A DNA stretch of 64,000 nucleotides. Origin: Lachnospiraceae bacterium. GTDB taxonomy: Bacteria > Bacillota > Clostridia > Lachnospirales > Lachnospiraceae. Positions 50,313 to 58,533 of this stretch are shown here, piece after piece. A program made the position numbers and the translations under genes. The stretch spans positions 1-64,000 of the forward strand of contig CAJTCL010000001.1 of the NCBI GenBank assembly GCA_910575005.1, in the 5' to 3' direction. Below the pieces are notes generated by a model. That model saw only the letters and a list, made by a program, of their open reading frames with translations, had not been told where the DNA came from and ran no database searches. Every line of letters starts with the position of its first letter. The stretch's first letter is position 1.

Positions 50313-50546
50313 TTATCTGTTCGGATCAGTGACACAATACGAACAATTCATCTGCATGAGCTGCGGTTTTACATAGAAACGCGTCTTGCCGCTCCCGCTT
50401 CCCCCGATGATAATTACGTTTTTATTCCTTGCATACTTCGGCTCTTTCGGTCTGCCCGACATCATCAGCCGTTCCGTCTGTGTCAGCAGGATATTGTTCT
50501 CAAATACCGAATCCATGTATGGCTCAATATCCTTTGCAGTCCCCCA
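50313..50546 (-). pseudogene. virD4: virD4 middle fragment (Walker A) between IME4 and IME5
   Basis: Codes W-G-T-A-K-D-I-E-P-Y-M-D then I-I-I-G-G-S-G-S-G-K-T-R-F (Walker A) to C-S-Y-C-V-T-D-P, entering from the IME5 border (CA 50545-50546) and leaving into IME4 at TTCGG (50320-50324), after which N-R-stop follows. An internal ATG at 50516 is not a real start. Confidence 0.9.
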
Positions 50547-51113
50547 TGAAGCGTTTTGTCAAGTGCTTTTTTGAGTTATTGACGCAAGCCCTTGTTAGTG
50601 CGGCGGGAAACGGGGCAGGAAAAGGGGCGCAAAACGCGCCTGTGAACGGTTAGAAGCCGTTTTCGTGGGTAGGTAGTATAAAACCCTTACCCTGTGGATT
50701 TTCGCGTCTGCAACGCCTTAAAAATCAAGCCTTTTCAAGCTCTATTGCGTAACACTCCATTCTGTTCTTTGGGAGAGGTCGGGGGCGCGGGGGCAGAGCC
50801 ACCGCAAAACCTAACGACTGCCGCCGCAGTAGTGCAGACGGTTTTGCCGTTAGAATGGAGCAGACGAAAACGGGGGCAGGATTTTTTTATCCTGTTCCCC
50901 GTTTTCGGCGGCGAAATGACAACGGCAAAAATCCAGACGGTCAAGGGTTTAAGAGTGGAGATTTTTTCGCGCTCTTTGCGAAAAAATACTACTCGTCCCT
51001 TGACGGTCTGGATAGTCGGAACGGACGTAGAACGGGGGATTGCTTTTCGTAATTGGGTATGGTATAATTTCTCCTAGTACAAACCGATAAATCGGGATTT
51101 GGAGGGGCTTGTT
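50547..51113. other. Structured non-coding left end of IME5
   Basis: 567 bases without a gene. Inverted repeats: CTCCATTCT (50755-50763) with AGAATGGAG (50852-50860); CGAAAACGGGG-GCAGGAT with its complement across a T6 loop (50865-50907); CCAGACGGTCAAGGG (50933-50947) with CCCTTGACGGTCTGG (50997-51011), enclosing ATTTTTTCGC/GCGAAAAAAT (50961-50987). May be an origin, oriT or structured RNA; not assignable. Confidence 0.5.
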
Positions 51114-51428
51114 ATGACAGAAACGATAGGTGTTGCGATTGGAATAGGTGTACTTGCACTTGTTTTTATATATCTTGGTTGCTTGATGTGGAAAAAGGAA
51201 AAAATCACTTTGCTTCATAGTTATCATTATGACAAAGTGTCTCCAAGTGATAAAAAGGTTTTTTGTAAAATATCAGGTTGGGGTGTTATTTTTATTGGAA
51301 TTGGTCTTTTGGCGACTGCTATAATAATCGGTATAACAGATTCGGCATTAAGTTTTATCGCTTTTTCATTGGGATTTGTTGTGGGATTGGCGTTGCTGAT
51401 TTATGCAGGAGCAAAATATAACCGCTAA
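51114..51428 (+). CDS. DUF3784-like small membrane protein
   Basis: 104 residues from ATG 51114 after GGAGGGG. Three membrane helices (residues 5-25, 55-75, 80-100) with the K-K-V-F-C-K central loop, matching the three-helix DUF3784 family. Cargo of IME5, on the plus strand and lower in G+C than the mobilization genes. Function unknown. Confidence 0.72.
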   Translation: MTETIGVAIGIGVLALVFIYLGCLMWKKEKITLLHSYHYDKVSPSDKKVFCKISGWGVIFIGIGLLATAIIIGITDSALSFIAFSLGFVVGLALLIYAGAKYNR

Positions 51429-51485
51429 TAGAGAAGAAACTTCCAGTTTAAAAAATGAGTAGAACAAGGAGAGTTGAAAATAAAT

Positions 51486-51743
51486 ATGTCAGAATTAACA
51501 TCTATGATGAATATTGGTAACGAAATGGAAAAAAAGCTAATATCTGTTGGTATTGAATCTTCCGAGAAACTAATTGAGGTAGGTGCAAAAGACGCATTTC
51601 TTAGGTTAAAGCAGAAATATCCAAATGTTTGTCTGGTACATTTATATACGTTAGAGGGGGCGATTCATGATACAGAATATAACAGGCTTTCCGAAGATAC
51701 AAAAAAAGAATTGAAAGAATTTAGTGATTTTTTGAAAAAGTAA
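51486..51743 (+). CDS. TfoX C-terminal domain protein
   Basis: 85 residues from ATG 51486 (the TTG at 51474 touches the RBS AAGGAG). M-N-I-G-N-E-M-E-K-K-L-I-S-V-G-I and L-Y-T-L-E-G-A-I, the helix-hairpin-helix-like TfoX_C pattern. The N-terminal TfoX domain is absent. May bind DNA or partner proteins; a competence role is not implied. Confidence 0.78.
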   Translation: MSELTSMMNIGNEMEKKLISVGIESSEKLIEVGAKDAFLRLKQKYPNVCLVHLYTLEGAIHDTEYNRLSEDTKKELKEFSDFLKK

Positions 51744-51788
51744 CAGCAACGTAAATTCCAGTTTATCGGTCTAATAAAAATCCAAAAC

Positions 51789-51827
51789 AGGGCGGCGGGG
51801 CAGAAGCGTTGACTATCCCGCCGCCCT
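51789..51827. terminator. Bidirectional terminator between TfoX_C and relaxase genes
   Basis: AGGGCGGCGGG (51789-51799) pairs with CCCGCCGCCCT (51817-51827), followed by TTATTTTAT on the plus strand and T-rich sequence on the minus strand. Converging genes end at 51743 and 51833. Confidence 0.8.
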
Positions 51828-51832
51828 TTATT

Positions 51833-53239
51833 TTATCGCTCCATATCCTGTTTTCTGCGGGGTTGCTGTTCCCGCTGCTCCTGCCGTAAGATACTGTAAA
51901 CGCTCTTTCTGATTTTCTCCGCTTCTTTCACTTCCTCTTTCAATACAAGATACCGCTGATTAAGCGTTTTTCTCTCGGCGGTCAGCTTGGTGTATTCTTC
52001 TTTCCATGTCTTTGTCGGAATTGTGGTCTTGCCGTTCATCACGCCTTTGAGATAATCTTTCGCCGTTGTGAATAGTATTTGCTCGGCTTCGGTCAGCGGC
52101 TTCTTTCCCTTACACTTGAAATAAATGTCGGCTTGCTCTAAGTGCTTTTTCAGAGTGGCAAGCCGCCGTTCAACGGGTTTCAGTTTCCCTTGAATATCCA
52201 GTTGTTCCCCTATCATGGACTTGAATTTTTCATCAAGCCCCGCCATATCCATGATGTTATTGGTTTGCAGGAAATTCAGCATTTTTACCGCGTCTTTGAG
52301 ATTATACAGCGATTGCGAATATCCCGGTTTTCCCGTCTGCGCCTTGCGTGACAAAATGCCTTGAATGTAGTCGGCAAGGGTGGGCGGCTCGGTGTTCTCG
52401 GCTTCTTCTTTCAACCAGTCTTGCAGTTTGGAGATACGCGCCTTTAACTGCCGTAACTTCTGGTTCGTCACTTCGATTTCCCGGTTAAGGTCGCCGCGTT
52501 CGGTGCGGATGCCGCGCTTCTCCATAGCGGAAGCGGCAACGCCTAAATGGACGGTGGGTATCTGGTCTATCCCCTGCCGTTCATAACTGCGGTGGTCAAT
52601 ACGCTCCGCGTGTCCGTACTGTTCCAATGTCTGATTACAAAGCCCCGCCCATGCCGCCCGCCATTCCTCGGCTTTGGTCTGCTCGTTCCAGTCGGTAGCG
52701 GGAATGGATTTGCATTTATACTGCCGCTTCTTCGGGTCATAGATTTTATTACCGTCCCTGTCAAGAATGTACTCTTTTTTCTGCTTCGCTCCCCATGTGC
52801 CGCCCTCGTCAAAAGGGCGCATTGTCAGCATGATATGGGCGTGGGGGTTGCCGCCGCCCGTATCATGTAGGCATACATCGGCGCACATTCCCGCCGCCAC
52901 AAAATGCCGTTTCACATACCCGCGGACAAGGGAAATGCTTTGCTCCCTCGTCAGTTCGCGGGGTAAGGAAATTTCAATCTCCCGCGCAAGTTGGGCGTTT
53001 TTCGCTTTCTCGATTTTCTCAACCTCGTTCCACAAAACCGCCCTGTCCGTATATCCGGCGGGGGCGTGGTCGGGCAGTAAAATCTCGGTGTGGACGACAC
53101 CGCCCTTGTGGGTGTAGTCGTGGGTCATTCCGTCAAACTGGTTTGTGATTTTCTCCCCCGCCCGGTAAGCGGCGGCGGCAACAGCGGACTTGCCCTTGCC
53201 GCGGGATATGACTTTGATACTGCAATGGTAGATTGCCAC
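51833..53239 (-). CDS. MobA/MobL family relaxase (IME5)
   Basis: 468 residues from GTG 53239, AAGGAG upstream; the open frame to 53329 precedes that RBS. A-I-Y-H-C-S-I-K-V-I-S-R-G start, A-A-A-Y-R-A-G, and metal site N-P-H-A-H-I-M-L-T-M-R-P-F, then a coiled-coil half. Same family as the IME1 relaxase. Intact; nicks the element oriT, which is probably upstream near 53240-53384. Confidence 0.9.
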   Translation of the reverse strand: MAIYHCSIKVISRGKGKSAVAAAAYRAGEKITNQFDGMTHDYTHKGGVVHTEILLPDHAPAGYTDRAVLWNEVEKIEKAKNAQLAREIEISLPRELTREQSISLVRGYVKRHFVAAGMCADVCLHDTGGGNPHAHIMLTMRPFDEGGTWGAKQKKEYILDRDGNKIYDPKKRQYKCKSIPATDWNEQTKAEEWRAAWAGLCNQTLEQYGHAERIDHRSYERQGIDQIPTVHLGVAASAMEKRGIRTERGDLNREIEVTNQKLRQLKARISKLQDWLKEEAENTEPPTLADYIQGILSRKAQTGKPGYSQSLYNLKDAVKMLNFLQTNNIMDMAGLDEKFKSMIGEQLDIQGKLKPVERRLATLKKHLEQADIYFKCKGKKPLTEAEQILFTTAKDYLKGVMNGKTTIPTKTWKEEYTKLTAERKTLNQRYLVLKEEVKEAEKIRKSVYSILRQEQREQQPRRKQDMER

Positions 53240-53384
53240 GCGCCGCGCTCCTTTCTGCGGGCAACTCCCGCCGTTTCCTTTTGTGCCGGCAGGCACAAAA
53301 CGCCGTCTGCAAGACCGCACATACCACATTTATGTGGTATATAAGTGCGCCCTTGCTTTAAGCAAGGGTATGGGCGTAAGCCCG

Positions 53385-53780
53385 TTACCCTTGTAGACCG
53401 CCCCCGCCCACGTCCCCGTCTGCGCTGTCCTCGCGGGCTGTATGGGCGGTTTTAGCGGTGGGTGGCGTGTTACCCTGTGCCGCCGTTTCCGCGCCCTGTG
53501 CGGGGGCTGTGGGGGCGTTCCGGGCGGTCAATTCGTCCAGTATGCGGCGGGCTTGGTCGCTCATTACAGTCTTTTCAAGAAAGGTCTTGAATTGTTCCTC
53601 TGTCAGCGGTATCGTGTCGGGGACAAGGCTTTCAAAAAGCCCCATGCGGCGGCAGAGGCGTTTCGTCCTGTCCTTGCGCTCCTGTGCCTTTTGCTCCTGC
53701 ACAAGCTGTCTGCGCCTGTTTTCAAGCTGTCGGATTTCTTCCTCAATGCTTGTGATTTTTTCGGCTTTGGTCTTTGCCAT
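53385..53780 (-). CDS. DUF3847 family protein
   Basis: 131 residues. Coiled coil (E-E-E-I-R-Q-L-E-N-R-R-R-Q-L-V-Q), K-R-L-C-R-R-M-G-L-F-E-S-L and L-T-E-E-Q-F-K-T-F-L, the DUF3847 core, then a disordered A/T/P-rich tail. Encoded directly before the MobA/MobL relaxase, the usual position. Probable relaxosome accessory. Confidence 0.82.
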   Translation of the reverse strand: MAKTKAEKITSIEEEIRQLENRRRQLVQEQKAQERKDRTKRLCRRMGLFESLVPDTIPLTEEQFKTFLEKTVMSDQARRILDELTARNAPTAPAQGAETAAQGNTPPTAKTAHTAREDSADGDVGGGGLQG

Positions 53781-53810
53781 GCGTCAATCGCTCCTTTCAT
53801 GTCTGGCGTG

Positions 53811-53848
53811 GAATGGAATGGATGGGAATGGATGGGATAGGAATGGAT
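53811..53848. repeat. Short GGAATGGAT tandem repeat
   Basis: Runs of GGAATGGATGG-like units between the DUF3847 RBS and the TnpW gene. Simple-sequence tract; may vary in copy number. Confidence 0.5.
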
Positions 53849-53873
53849 TTTTACAGACAATCGGTTTCCCGTT

Positions 53874-54041
53874 TTATTCCTGCCTGTCGGCAAGTATCAT
53901 TTTCAACAGCTTGTCGCGGAATGTTTCTGTGCCGTTGTGGTTGAAAAACAACTCCGCAACAATGGTCTGCCCGTTCCTGTGTGTCGTGATGATACCGTCC
54001 GGCTTTCGGGGCGGGGTGGGCGTTTCTCTCTTTTCTGTCAA
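53874..54041 (-). CDS. TnpW family protein (IME5)
   Basis: 55 residues from TTG 54041 five or six bases after AAAGGAGCGACC; no ATG is available after the RBS. P-P-R-K-P-D-G-I-I-T-T-H-R-N-G-Q-T-I-V and N-G-T-E-T-F-R-D-K-L-L-K-M-I, the TnpW core. Lies 40 bases downstream of the recombinase stop region. Confidence 0.75.
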   Translation of the reverse strand: MTEKRETPTPPRKPDGIITTHRNGQTIVAELFFNHNGTETFRDKLLKMILADRQE

Positions 54042-54120
54042 TGGGTCGCTCCTTTCTGTGGGCGCGGAAAAGGGATTTCCCATGATTGGAAAATCCCTCC
54101 CGGCTGTTGGCTATTCGGTT

Positions 54121-55965
54121 TTACTGTGCGGTTGCGGCGGCTTGCGCCTTTTTCCTTGCCCGGTATTCCCTCGCTTTGATACGGTCATACTCCCGTTGCT
54201 TTTCAATGTTTCTGGCGCGGTAGGCTCTGGAATATTCCCGGTGGTAAGCGCGGCTCTTTTCCTTTTTCGCTTCTTCGATTTCCTCCCTCATTTGTATGAT
54301 TTCCTGCTCTGTCGGCTCTGCAAGCTGTGTCAGTTCGTTCTCAAACCTGCCGATATGGTTGAAGTATATCCCGATATGCTGAATGGCGTATCTTGCCCGT
54401 TTCTGGTCGCGCTCATGCACTTCGATTCTGCTGATAAACTCGTTGAGAATGGCGAGGGTGAGTTCGGCAAAATCGGCGTATCGTTCTGTCAGTTTTACAA
54501 ACCTCTGCGCCCGCCCTCCCGCATTTTCAAAAGCGGATAACTGTTCTTTGATTTCCGCAAGTTCCGTTTTCAGTGTATAGTATTCTTCTGAATACTTCTG
54601 CGACATCTGCTCGTAACGGTCTTGTTTAATCGTGCCGAGGGCGTTATCCTCATACAGCTTATCCAGAACCTTTTCGATTTGTTCAAGCCGCGTTGTAATC
54701 TGCGGGACACGTTTCTGCTGTTTCTTCGTCCGGTCGGTCTGCTGTACGTCAAGGCTCTTTTTCACTAATGCTTCAAAGTCTGCCCGGTTGCTGATAGAGT
54801 ATTCCGCGATTTTTTTCAGCACTTCGGAAACGGTCTGCATGAGTAAATCTGCGTCCATGATGTGCGGGGAATTACACTTGGGGTTTCTGGCTTTTCCCTT
54901 GTGGTACTCACTGCAATAGGCGATATGCCGCTTGCCGCCGTTCCTGTAATCTATCCGTATGTGCATTTTTGCGCCGCAGTCCTTACAGAAAAGCAAGCCC
55001 GACAAAGGGTGGATTTCCCCGTCCCCGTTGGGGCGTTTGACAGGAATGTTTTCCAAAATCCGCTGTACGTTCTCAAAGTCGGCGCGGTCAACAATCGGCT
55101 CATGCACGTTTTCCGTAATCTGCCACTGGCTTCTGTCTACATAGTGGTTTCGTTTGTCCCGGAAATGCTTTGCTGTCTTGAAGTTGACTACATCACCGCA
55201 ATACTCCTGCCTTGTCAGAATACGGGTCAGTGTCGCCTTATTCCATTTGTAGCGGTTTTCTTCGTTCAGTGTCTTGCTTTTTGCCGTTCCCCGCCCCCGG
55301 TCTTTCATGTAGAATGTGGGGGTTGGGATTTGCTCATTTTTCAGATATACGGCAATCTGGTTTCGGTTTTTCCCGTCCAGAAACAGGCGGAAAATAAGGC
55401 GGACAACTTCGGCGGCTTCTTCGTCAATCAACCAGAAATCCTTGTCGCCGGGGTCTTTGACATATCCGTATGGGGCTTCGGTTGCGATTGGCTTGCCGCT
55501 TGTCCCCTTTGTGCGGATACCCGTTTTTACTTTCTTGCTGATGTCCCTTGCGTACCACTCTGACATGATATTGATGAACGGCGCAAACTCCAACGTGTCG
55601 GGCTTCTCGCTGTCTATTCCGTTGTTCACCGCAATAAAGCGCACGTTGTTCCGTCTGAATATTTCCATAGCGTTTCCCACTTGGAGATAGTCGCGCCCCC
55701 AACGGGTCATGTCTTTCATAATGCAGACACCGATTTTTCCGTTTTCCACGTCCTCAATCATGCGGGAGTAAGCGGAACGGTCAAAAAATCTGCCGCTTTC
55801 GTCATCATCAATGTAGTGCCGGATATTGGTCAATTTTAACTGTCTGGCGTGGCTTTCCAGAAATTTCTTCTGGTTCTGTATGGAGTTGCTTTCGCCGCCG
55901 TCCCTGTCCTCGTCCCCCACTGATAAGCGGGAATAAAGGGCTGTGATTTTGCTGTAATCATTCAT
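54121..55965 (-). CDS. IME5 large serine recombinase
   Basis: 614 residues from ATG 55965 (GGAGGG upstream; ATG 55971 touches it). L-Y-S-R-L-S catalytic motif, M-K-D-M-T-R-W-G-R-D, recombinase domain, zinc ribbon C-K-D-C ... C-S-E-Y, coiled coil, I-S-R-I-E-V-H and a 70-residue R/K/E-rich tail. Intact. Acts at the CA core within virD4. Start lies 56 bases from the right end of IME5. Confidence 0.93.
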   Translation of the reverse strand: MNDYSKITALYSRLSVGDEDRDGGESNSIQNQKKFLESHARQLKLTNIRHYIDDDESGRFFDRSAYSRMIEDVENGKIGVCIMKDMTRWGRDYLQVGNAMEIFRRNNVRFIAVNNGIDSEKPDTLEFAPFINIMSEWYARDISKKVKTGIRTKGTSGKPIATEAPYGYVKDPGDKDFWLIDEEAAEVVRLIFRLFLDGKNRNQIAVYLKNEQIPTPTFYMKDRGRGTAKSKTLNEENRYKWNKATLTRILTRQEYCGDVVNFKTAKHFRDKRNHYVDRSQWQITENVHEPIVDRADFENVQRILENIPVKRPNGDGEIHPLSGLLFCKDCGAKMHIRIDYRNGGKRHIAYCSEYHKGKARNPKCNSPHIMDADLLMQTVSEVLKKIAEYSISNRADFEALVKKSLDVQQTDRTKKQQKRVPQITTRLEQIEKVLDKLYEDNALGTIKQDRYEQMSQKYSEEYYTLKTELAEIKEQLSAFENAGGRAQRFVKLTERYADFAELTLAILNEFISRIEVHERDQKRARYAIQHIGIYFNHIGRFENELTQLAEPTEQEIIQMREEIEEAKKEKSRAYHREYSRAYRARNIEKQREYDRIKAREYRARKKAQAAATAQ

Positions 55966-56019
55966 GTGCATACCCTCCTGCGTCAATATAGGTGTTGCTT
56001 ACAGTTAAGATTATGCACC

Positions 56020-56385
56020 TCACCTTGCAGAACCGTATTCCACGCCATGCCGGAACTTCTTGGCATTTTTGGCTTTGAAATACACCGCCAGCCGCAGCGC
56101 AATACCGCACCCTGCACCTATCAGTAAATCCTTTGGGTGCAGGCTCGGCAGCGGATTGGAGAATAACGTGTCAAGACCGTTCATGACTTCCATCATCTTG
56201 TCGGAAGCGTTGCCGCCCCCTGCCACGCGCCACAGACACGCCACCTTGTCGCAGAAATATCCCACGCCGATATACGGCAGGTTTAAGAGCAGCATTTTCT
56301 TTATATCAATGCCCCCTGCCTTTTCTTTCAGCATTTTGGGGACAGCCTTCAGGTCTTTGGCAATGCCGCTTATAATGCTGCTCAT
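56020..56385 (-). pseudogene. virD4: virD4 N-terminal part, cut by IME5
   Basis: 121 codons with the true start at 56385, overlapping the PcfB stop by four bases. Two membrane helices (residues 30-50, 90-110) anchor the coupling protein, then F-R-H-G-V-E-Y-G-S-A-R and a TGA contributed by IME5. The remaining domains are at 50313-50546 and 39448-40728. Confidence 0.9.
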
Positions 56386-56858
56386 AGACTCTGCCCCCTG
56401 TCCTTGTTTTTCTCACGGCTTCTCTCCCGGTTCTTATCCTGCGACAGCGCATCCTTAAGCCGGCTGAGTTTTTCCCTCACTGAAACCCTTGACTTCTTTT
56501 TCTCATTGCCATAAACAAATTCCTTAAACGCCTGCGCCACCACGTCGGCGTCCTTTCCCTTGAAAAAGATCATGTATTTCGGCGGCGATACAGTCTTATC
56601 TTTCTTGATGGCAAAATCAACGTTATACTTACGGGCTACACGCTCAAATGATTTGATGTTGCCGTCCGTGATTTCGATAGACGATGCCCCCGCGCCTTCC
56701 CCCACCAACTTCTTTACAGAGGTTTTACCATGCACTTTCCCTGTTTTCTGCTTACGGTGGTTCAGGTACATCCGCATTGCAGCTTTCAGTGTATTGGCGG
56801 TTAATTTTGAGGTCTTAATCACAAGGGCGATTGTTTTCTGTGTTGTTTCCTCCTGCAT
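56382..56858 (-). CDS. PcfB family (DUF3801) conjugation protein
   Basis: 158 residues. T-S-K-L-T-A-N-T-L-K-A-A-M-R-M-Y-L ... F-F-K-G-K-D-A-D-V-V-A-Q-A-F-K-E-F, the DUF3801/PcfB core, then a basic R/K/D-rich tail. PcfB-type proteins link the relaxosome to the VirD4 coupling ATPase. It directly precedes and overlaps virD4, as in Tn1549-like elements. Intact. Confidence 0.9.
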   Translation of the reverse strand: MQEETTQKTIALVIKTSKLTANTLKAAMRMYLNHRKQKTGKVHGKTSVKKLVGEGAGASSIEITDGNIKSFERVARKYNVDFAIKKDKTVSPPKYMIFFKGKDADVVAQAFKEFVYGNEKKKSRVSVREKLSRLKDALSQDKNRERSREKNKDRGQSL

Positions 56859-56954
56859 AAGTCCCTCCGATCTTTATTTCTCTGTTCCTGTATACCCTCT
56901 ACGGTGGAACATACAGCCTGTGCAGTAAATATTTCATGGTTCCTTCTGACCGGA

Positions 56955-57617
56955 TTACGGCAGTTCCGGCTCCCTCCCTTCTTCCACCGCTTCGATTATC
57001 TTTGCAAGGCTGCTTTCCAGATCGTCAAAGCAGACTGGAATATCCCCCGGATTTTTGATGTAAGTGTCCAATAAACGGTATGAACCCCGCCCTCCGTCCT
57101 TTGCAAGACTGACACAGTAGACAGACGCAAACTCCCCGTTTTCCAGCATCCATATCTCACTTTCAAGACACAGACCAAAACTGTCTGAAAATAATTCCAT
57201 TATCTCACAGCTTATCATGCAGGCTGGGTAGCAGAAAAGCACATCTGTCATGGAAAACGGCTCTTTCCCTGTACCGTCGTCCCCTTCCAGCCTCATCACA
57301 TCTTTCATGTTCTTTTTGAGATATGGGAATAACTGCCCTGAATAGTTGTCCGCCGCATATTCCCTCGGATCGCTTCCATCACCCAAAAATTCCACAAGGT
57401 CATCAAACTCGCTGTCCTCATACAGCCGGAACAGCCGCAGCAGGTATTCCCTTACCTTTTCTTCCGTCAGTCCTTCCTCATGCAGGACAGGTTCGTCCAC
57501 TGCCATAGCTGCCGTCTTTTTCTGTCCCCCATGCTTCACCGCACAGAGGATTCCGCTCCCCGCCGCTGCAATCACTGCAACCGCAGAAAGTATTGCCTTC
57601 ACCTTTTTGTTTTTCAT
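56955..57617 (-). CDS. Membrane-anchored exported ICE protein
   Basis: 220 residues with N-terminal basic stretch and a hydrophobic helix (7-27) acting as anchor or signal; acidic exterior with E-E-G-L-T-E-E-K-V-R-E-Y-L near 50. No recognised domain. Preceded by the hairpin at 57666. Position between the 122-residue paralogs and pcfB is in the conjugation operon. Confidence 0.65.
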   Translation of the reverse strand: MKNKKVKAILSAVAVIAAAGSGILCAVKHGGQKKTAAMAVDEPVLHEEGLTEEKVREYLLRLFRLYEDSEFDDLVEFLGDGSDPREYAADNYSGQLFPYLKKNMKDVMRLEGDDGTGKEPFSMTDVLFCYPACMISCEIMELFSDSFGLCLESEIWMLENGEFASVYCVSLAKDGGRGSYRLLDTYIKNPGDIPVCFDDLESSLAKIIEAVEEGREPELP

Positions 57618-57665
57618 TCCCTTTTTTTCTCCTTTCGGCTTTCTGATTTTTTATCCAAAACAAAA

Positions 57666-57705
57666 AGGCAGCTACAAACCGCTGTTTACGGTCTATACCT
57701 GCCCT
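57666..57705 (-). terminator. Hairpin with T tract, relative of 31333-31375
   Basis: Minus strand CAGGGCAG-GTATAGACCG pairs with CGGTTTGTAGCTGCC followed by T5. Located after the 57727 gene and before the 57617 gene. Sequence outside the stem base also matches the IME3 copy. Confidence 0.6.
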
Positions 57706-57726
57706 GACGCTGTTAAAACTTGTTAT

Positions 57727-58095
57727 TTATAATCCAATTCCTGCTTTTTCTGCAAACTCTTTCCTCTTATCCTCAAATTCCTTTTGTTTTTCTTCCGGCA
57801 GCTCTGTGAGCATATCCTCATAATCCAGTTCGAGTAACGCGGGATTTGCATCTGCTATTTTTTGCAGGTGTTCGTAAAGCCAGTCATACCATAAATCCTC
57901 AAACAACTCTTTGCTGTCACAATAGGATATGGTATCATCAAAACCATATGGATACTGGTAAGACAGCAGCCTTAAAAAGCCAAACCGCCCTATCTCCAAT
58001 ACCAGCACCTTTTCCTCATCAAGCCCCGAAAACACCTCCGCCACCCTGCGGCACTTCTTCTGTTCTTCCCCTGAAATGTATTCCTTTTTTTCCAT
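57727..58095 (-). CDS. 122-residue family protein, ICE copy 1
   Basis: M-E-K-K-E-Y-I-S-G-E-E-Q-K-K-C-R-R-V-A-E, L-E-I-G-R-F-G-F-L, D-S-K-E-L-F-E-D-L-W, E-F-A-E-K-A-G-I-G-L. Tandem paralog of 58165. Acidic cytoplasmic protein of unknown function. Confidence 0.75.
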   Translation of the reverse strand: MEKKEYISGEEQKKCRRVAEVFSGLDEEKVLVLEIGRFGFLRLLSYQYPYGFDDTISYCDSKELFEDLWYDWLYEHLQKIADANPALLELDYEDMLTELPEEKQKEFEDKRKEFAEKAGIGL

Positions 58096-58164
58096 AAGTA
58101 TATCTCCATATTTTTCCGTATCCTGTAAAATGCGACTTCTCAGCCCTTTTCCAAAACAGCAGGA

Positions 58165-58533
58165 TTACTGTAGAACAATTCCTGCTTTTTGGGCGAACAC
58201 TTTCTTCTGTTCTTCCAGTTCCCTATGCTGTTCCTCCGTCAGCCGTCTGTAAATATCATCATACTCGATATCACTCACATTCATTTCCCCTGCAAGCGCA
58301 ATGAGCTGTGTGTGAAGCCATTCCTCATACAAATCCTCAAACAGTTCTTTACTGTCCGTGAATGTAAAATCATTTTCAAAGCCCGTCGGCGGCGTGTAAT
58401 ATTGCAGCTTTACAAAACCATACCTGCCGACATCAACAACCACGATATCCACATCCTCAAGCTCTGCAAACGCCTCCGCCACCCTGCGGCACTTTTCGCG
58501 TTCTTCGTCCGATATAAATTTCTTTTTTTCCAT
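58165..58533 (-). CDS. 122-residue family protein, ICE copy 2
   Basis: M-E-K-K-K-F-I-S-D-E-E-R-E-K-C-R-R-V-A-E, V-V-V-D-V-G-R-Y-G-F-V, D-S-K-E-L-F-E-D-L, F-A-Q-K-A-G-I-V. Closer to the IME3 copy at 38644 than its neighbour is, in the D-V-G-R-Y-G-F-V segment. Function unknown. Confidence 0.75.
   Translation of the reverse strand: MEKKKFISDEEREKCRRVAEAFAELEDVDIVVVDVGRYGFVKLQYYTPPTGFENDFTFTDSKELFEDLYEEWLHTQLIALAGEMNVSDIEYDDIYRRLTEEQHRELEEQKKVFAQKAGIVLQ

Larger units (their letters stand above)
40726..50319 (-). mobile_element. IME4: serine-recombinase mobilizable element inside virD4
   Basis: Bounded by TTCGG at 40721-40725 and 50320-50324. Joining the flanks restores virD4 codons V-T-D-P-K-G-T-I-L in frame. 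The backbone from TnpW to the oriT-like hairpins is a close relative of IME2, but the recombinase gene is different and lies at the opposite (right) end. Cargo includes a sigma/HTH pair, a lipoprotein and a membrane XRE regulator. About 9.6 kb. Confidence 0.85.
50547..56020 (-). mobile_element. IME5: compact serine-recombinase mobilizable element inside virD4
   Basis: Bounded by a shared CA on the plus strand at 50545-50546 and 56021-56022. Joining the flanks restores virD4 codons G-S-A-R-W-G-T-A-K-D in frame. Contents: DUF3784-like and TfoX-C-like plus-strand genes, MobA/MobL relaxase, DUF3847, TnpW and recombinase. The left 550 bases are non-coding and strongly palindromic. About 5.5 kb. 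Confidence 0.8.
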
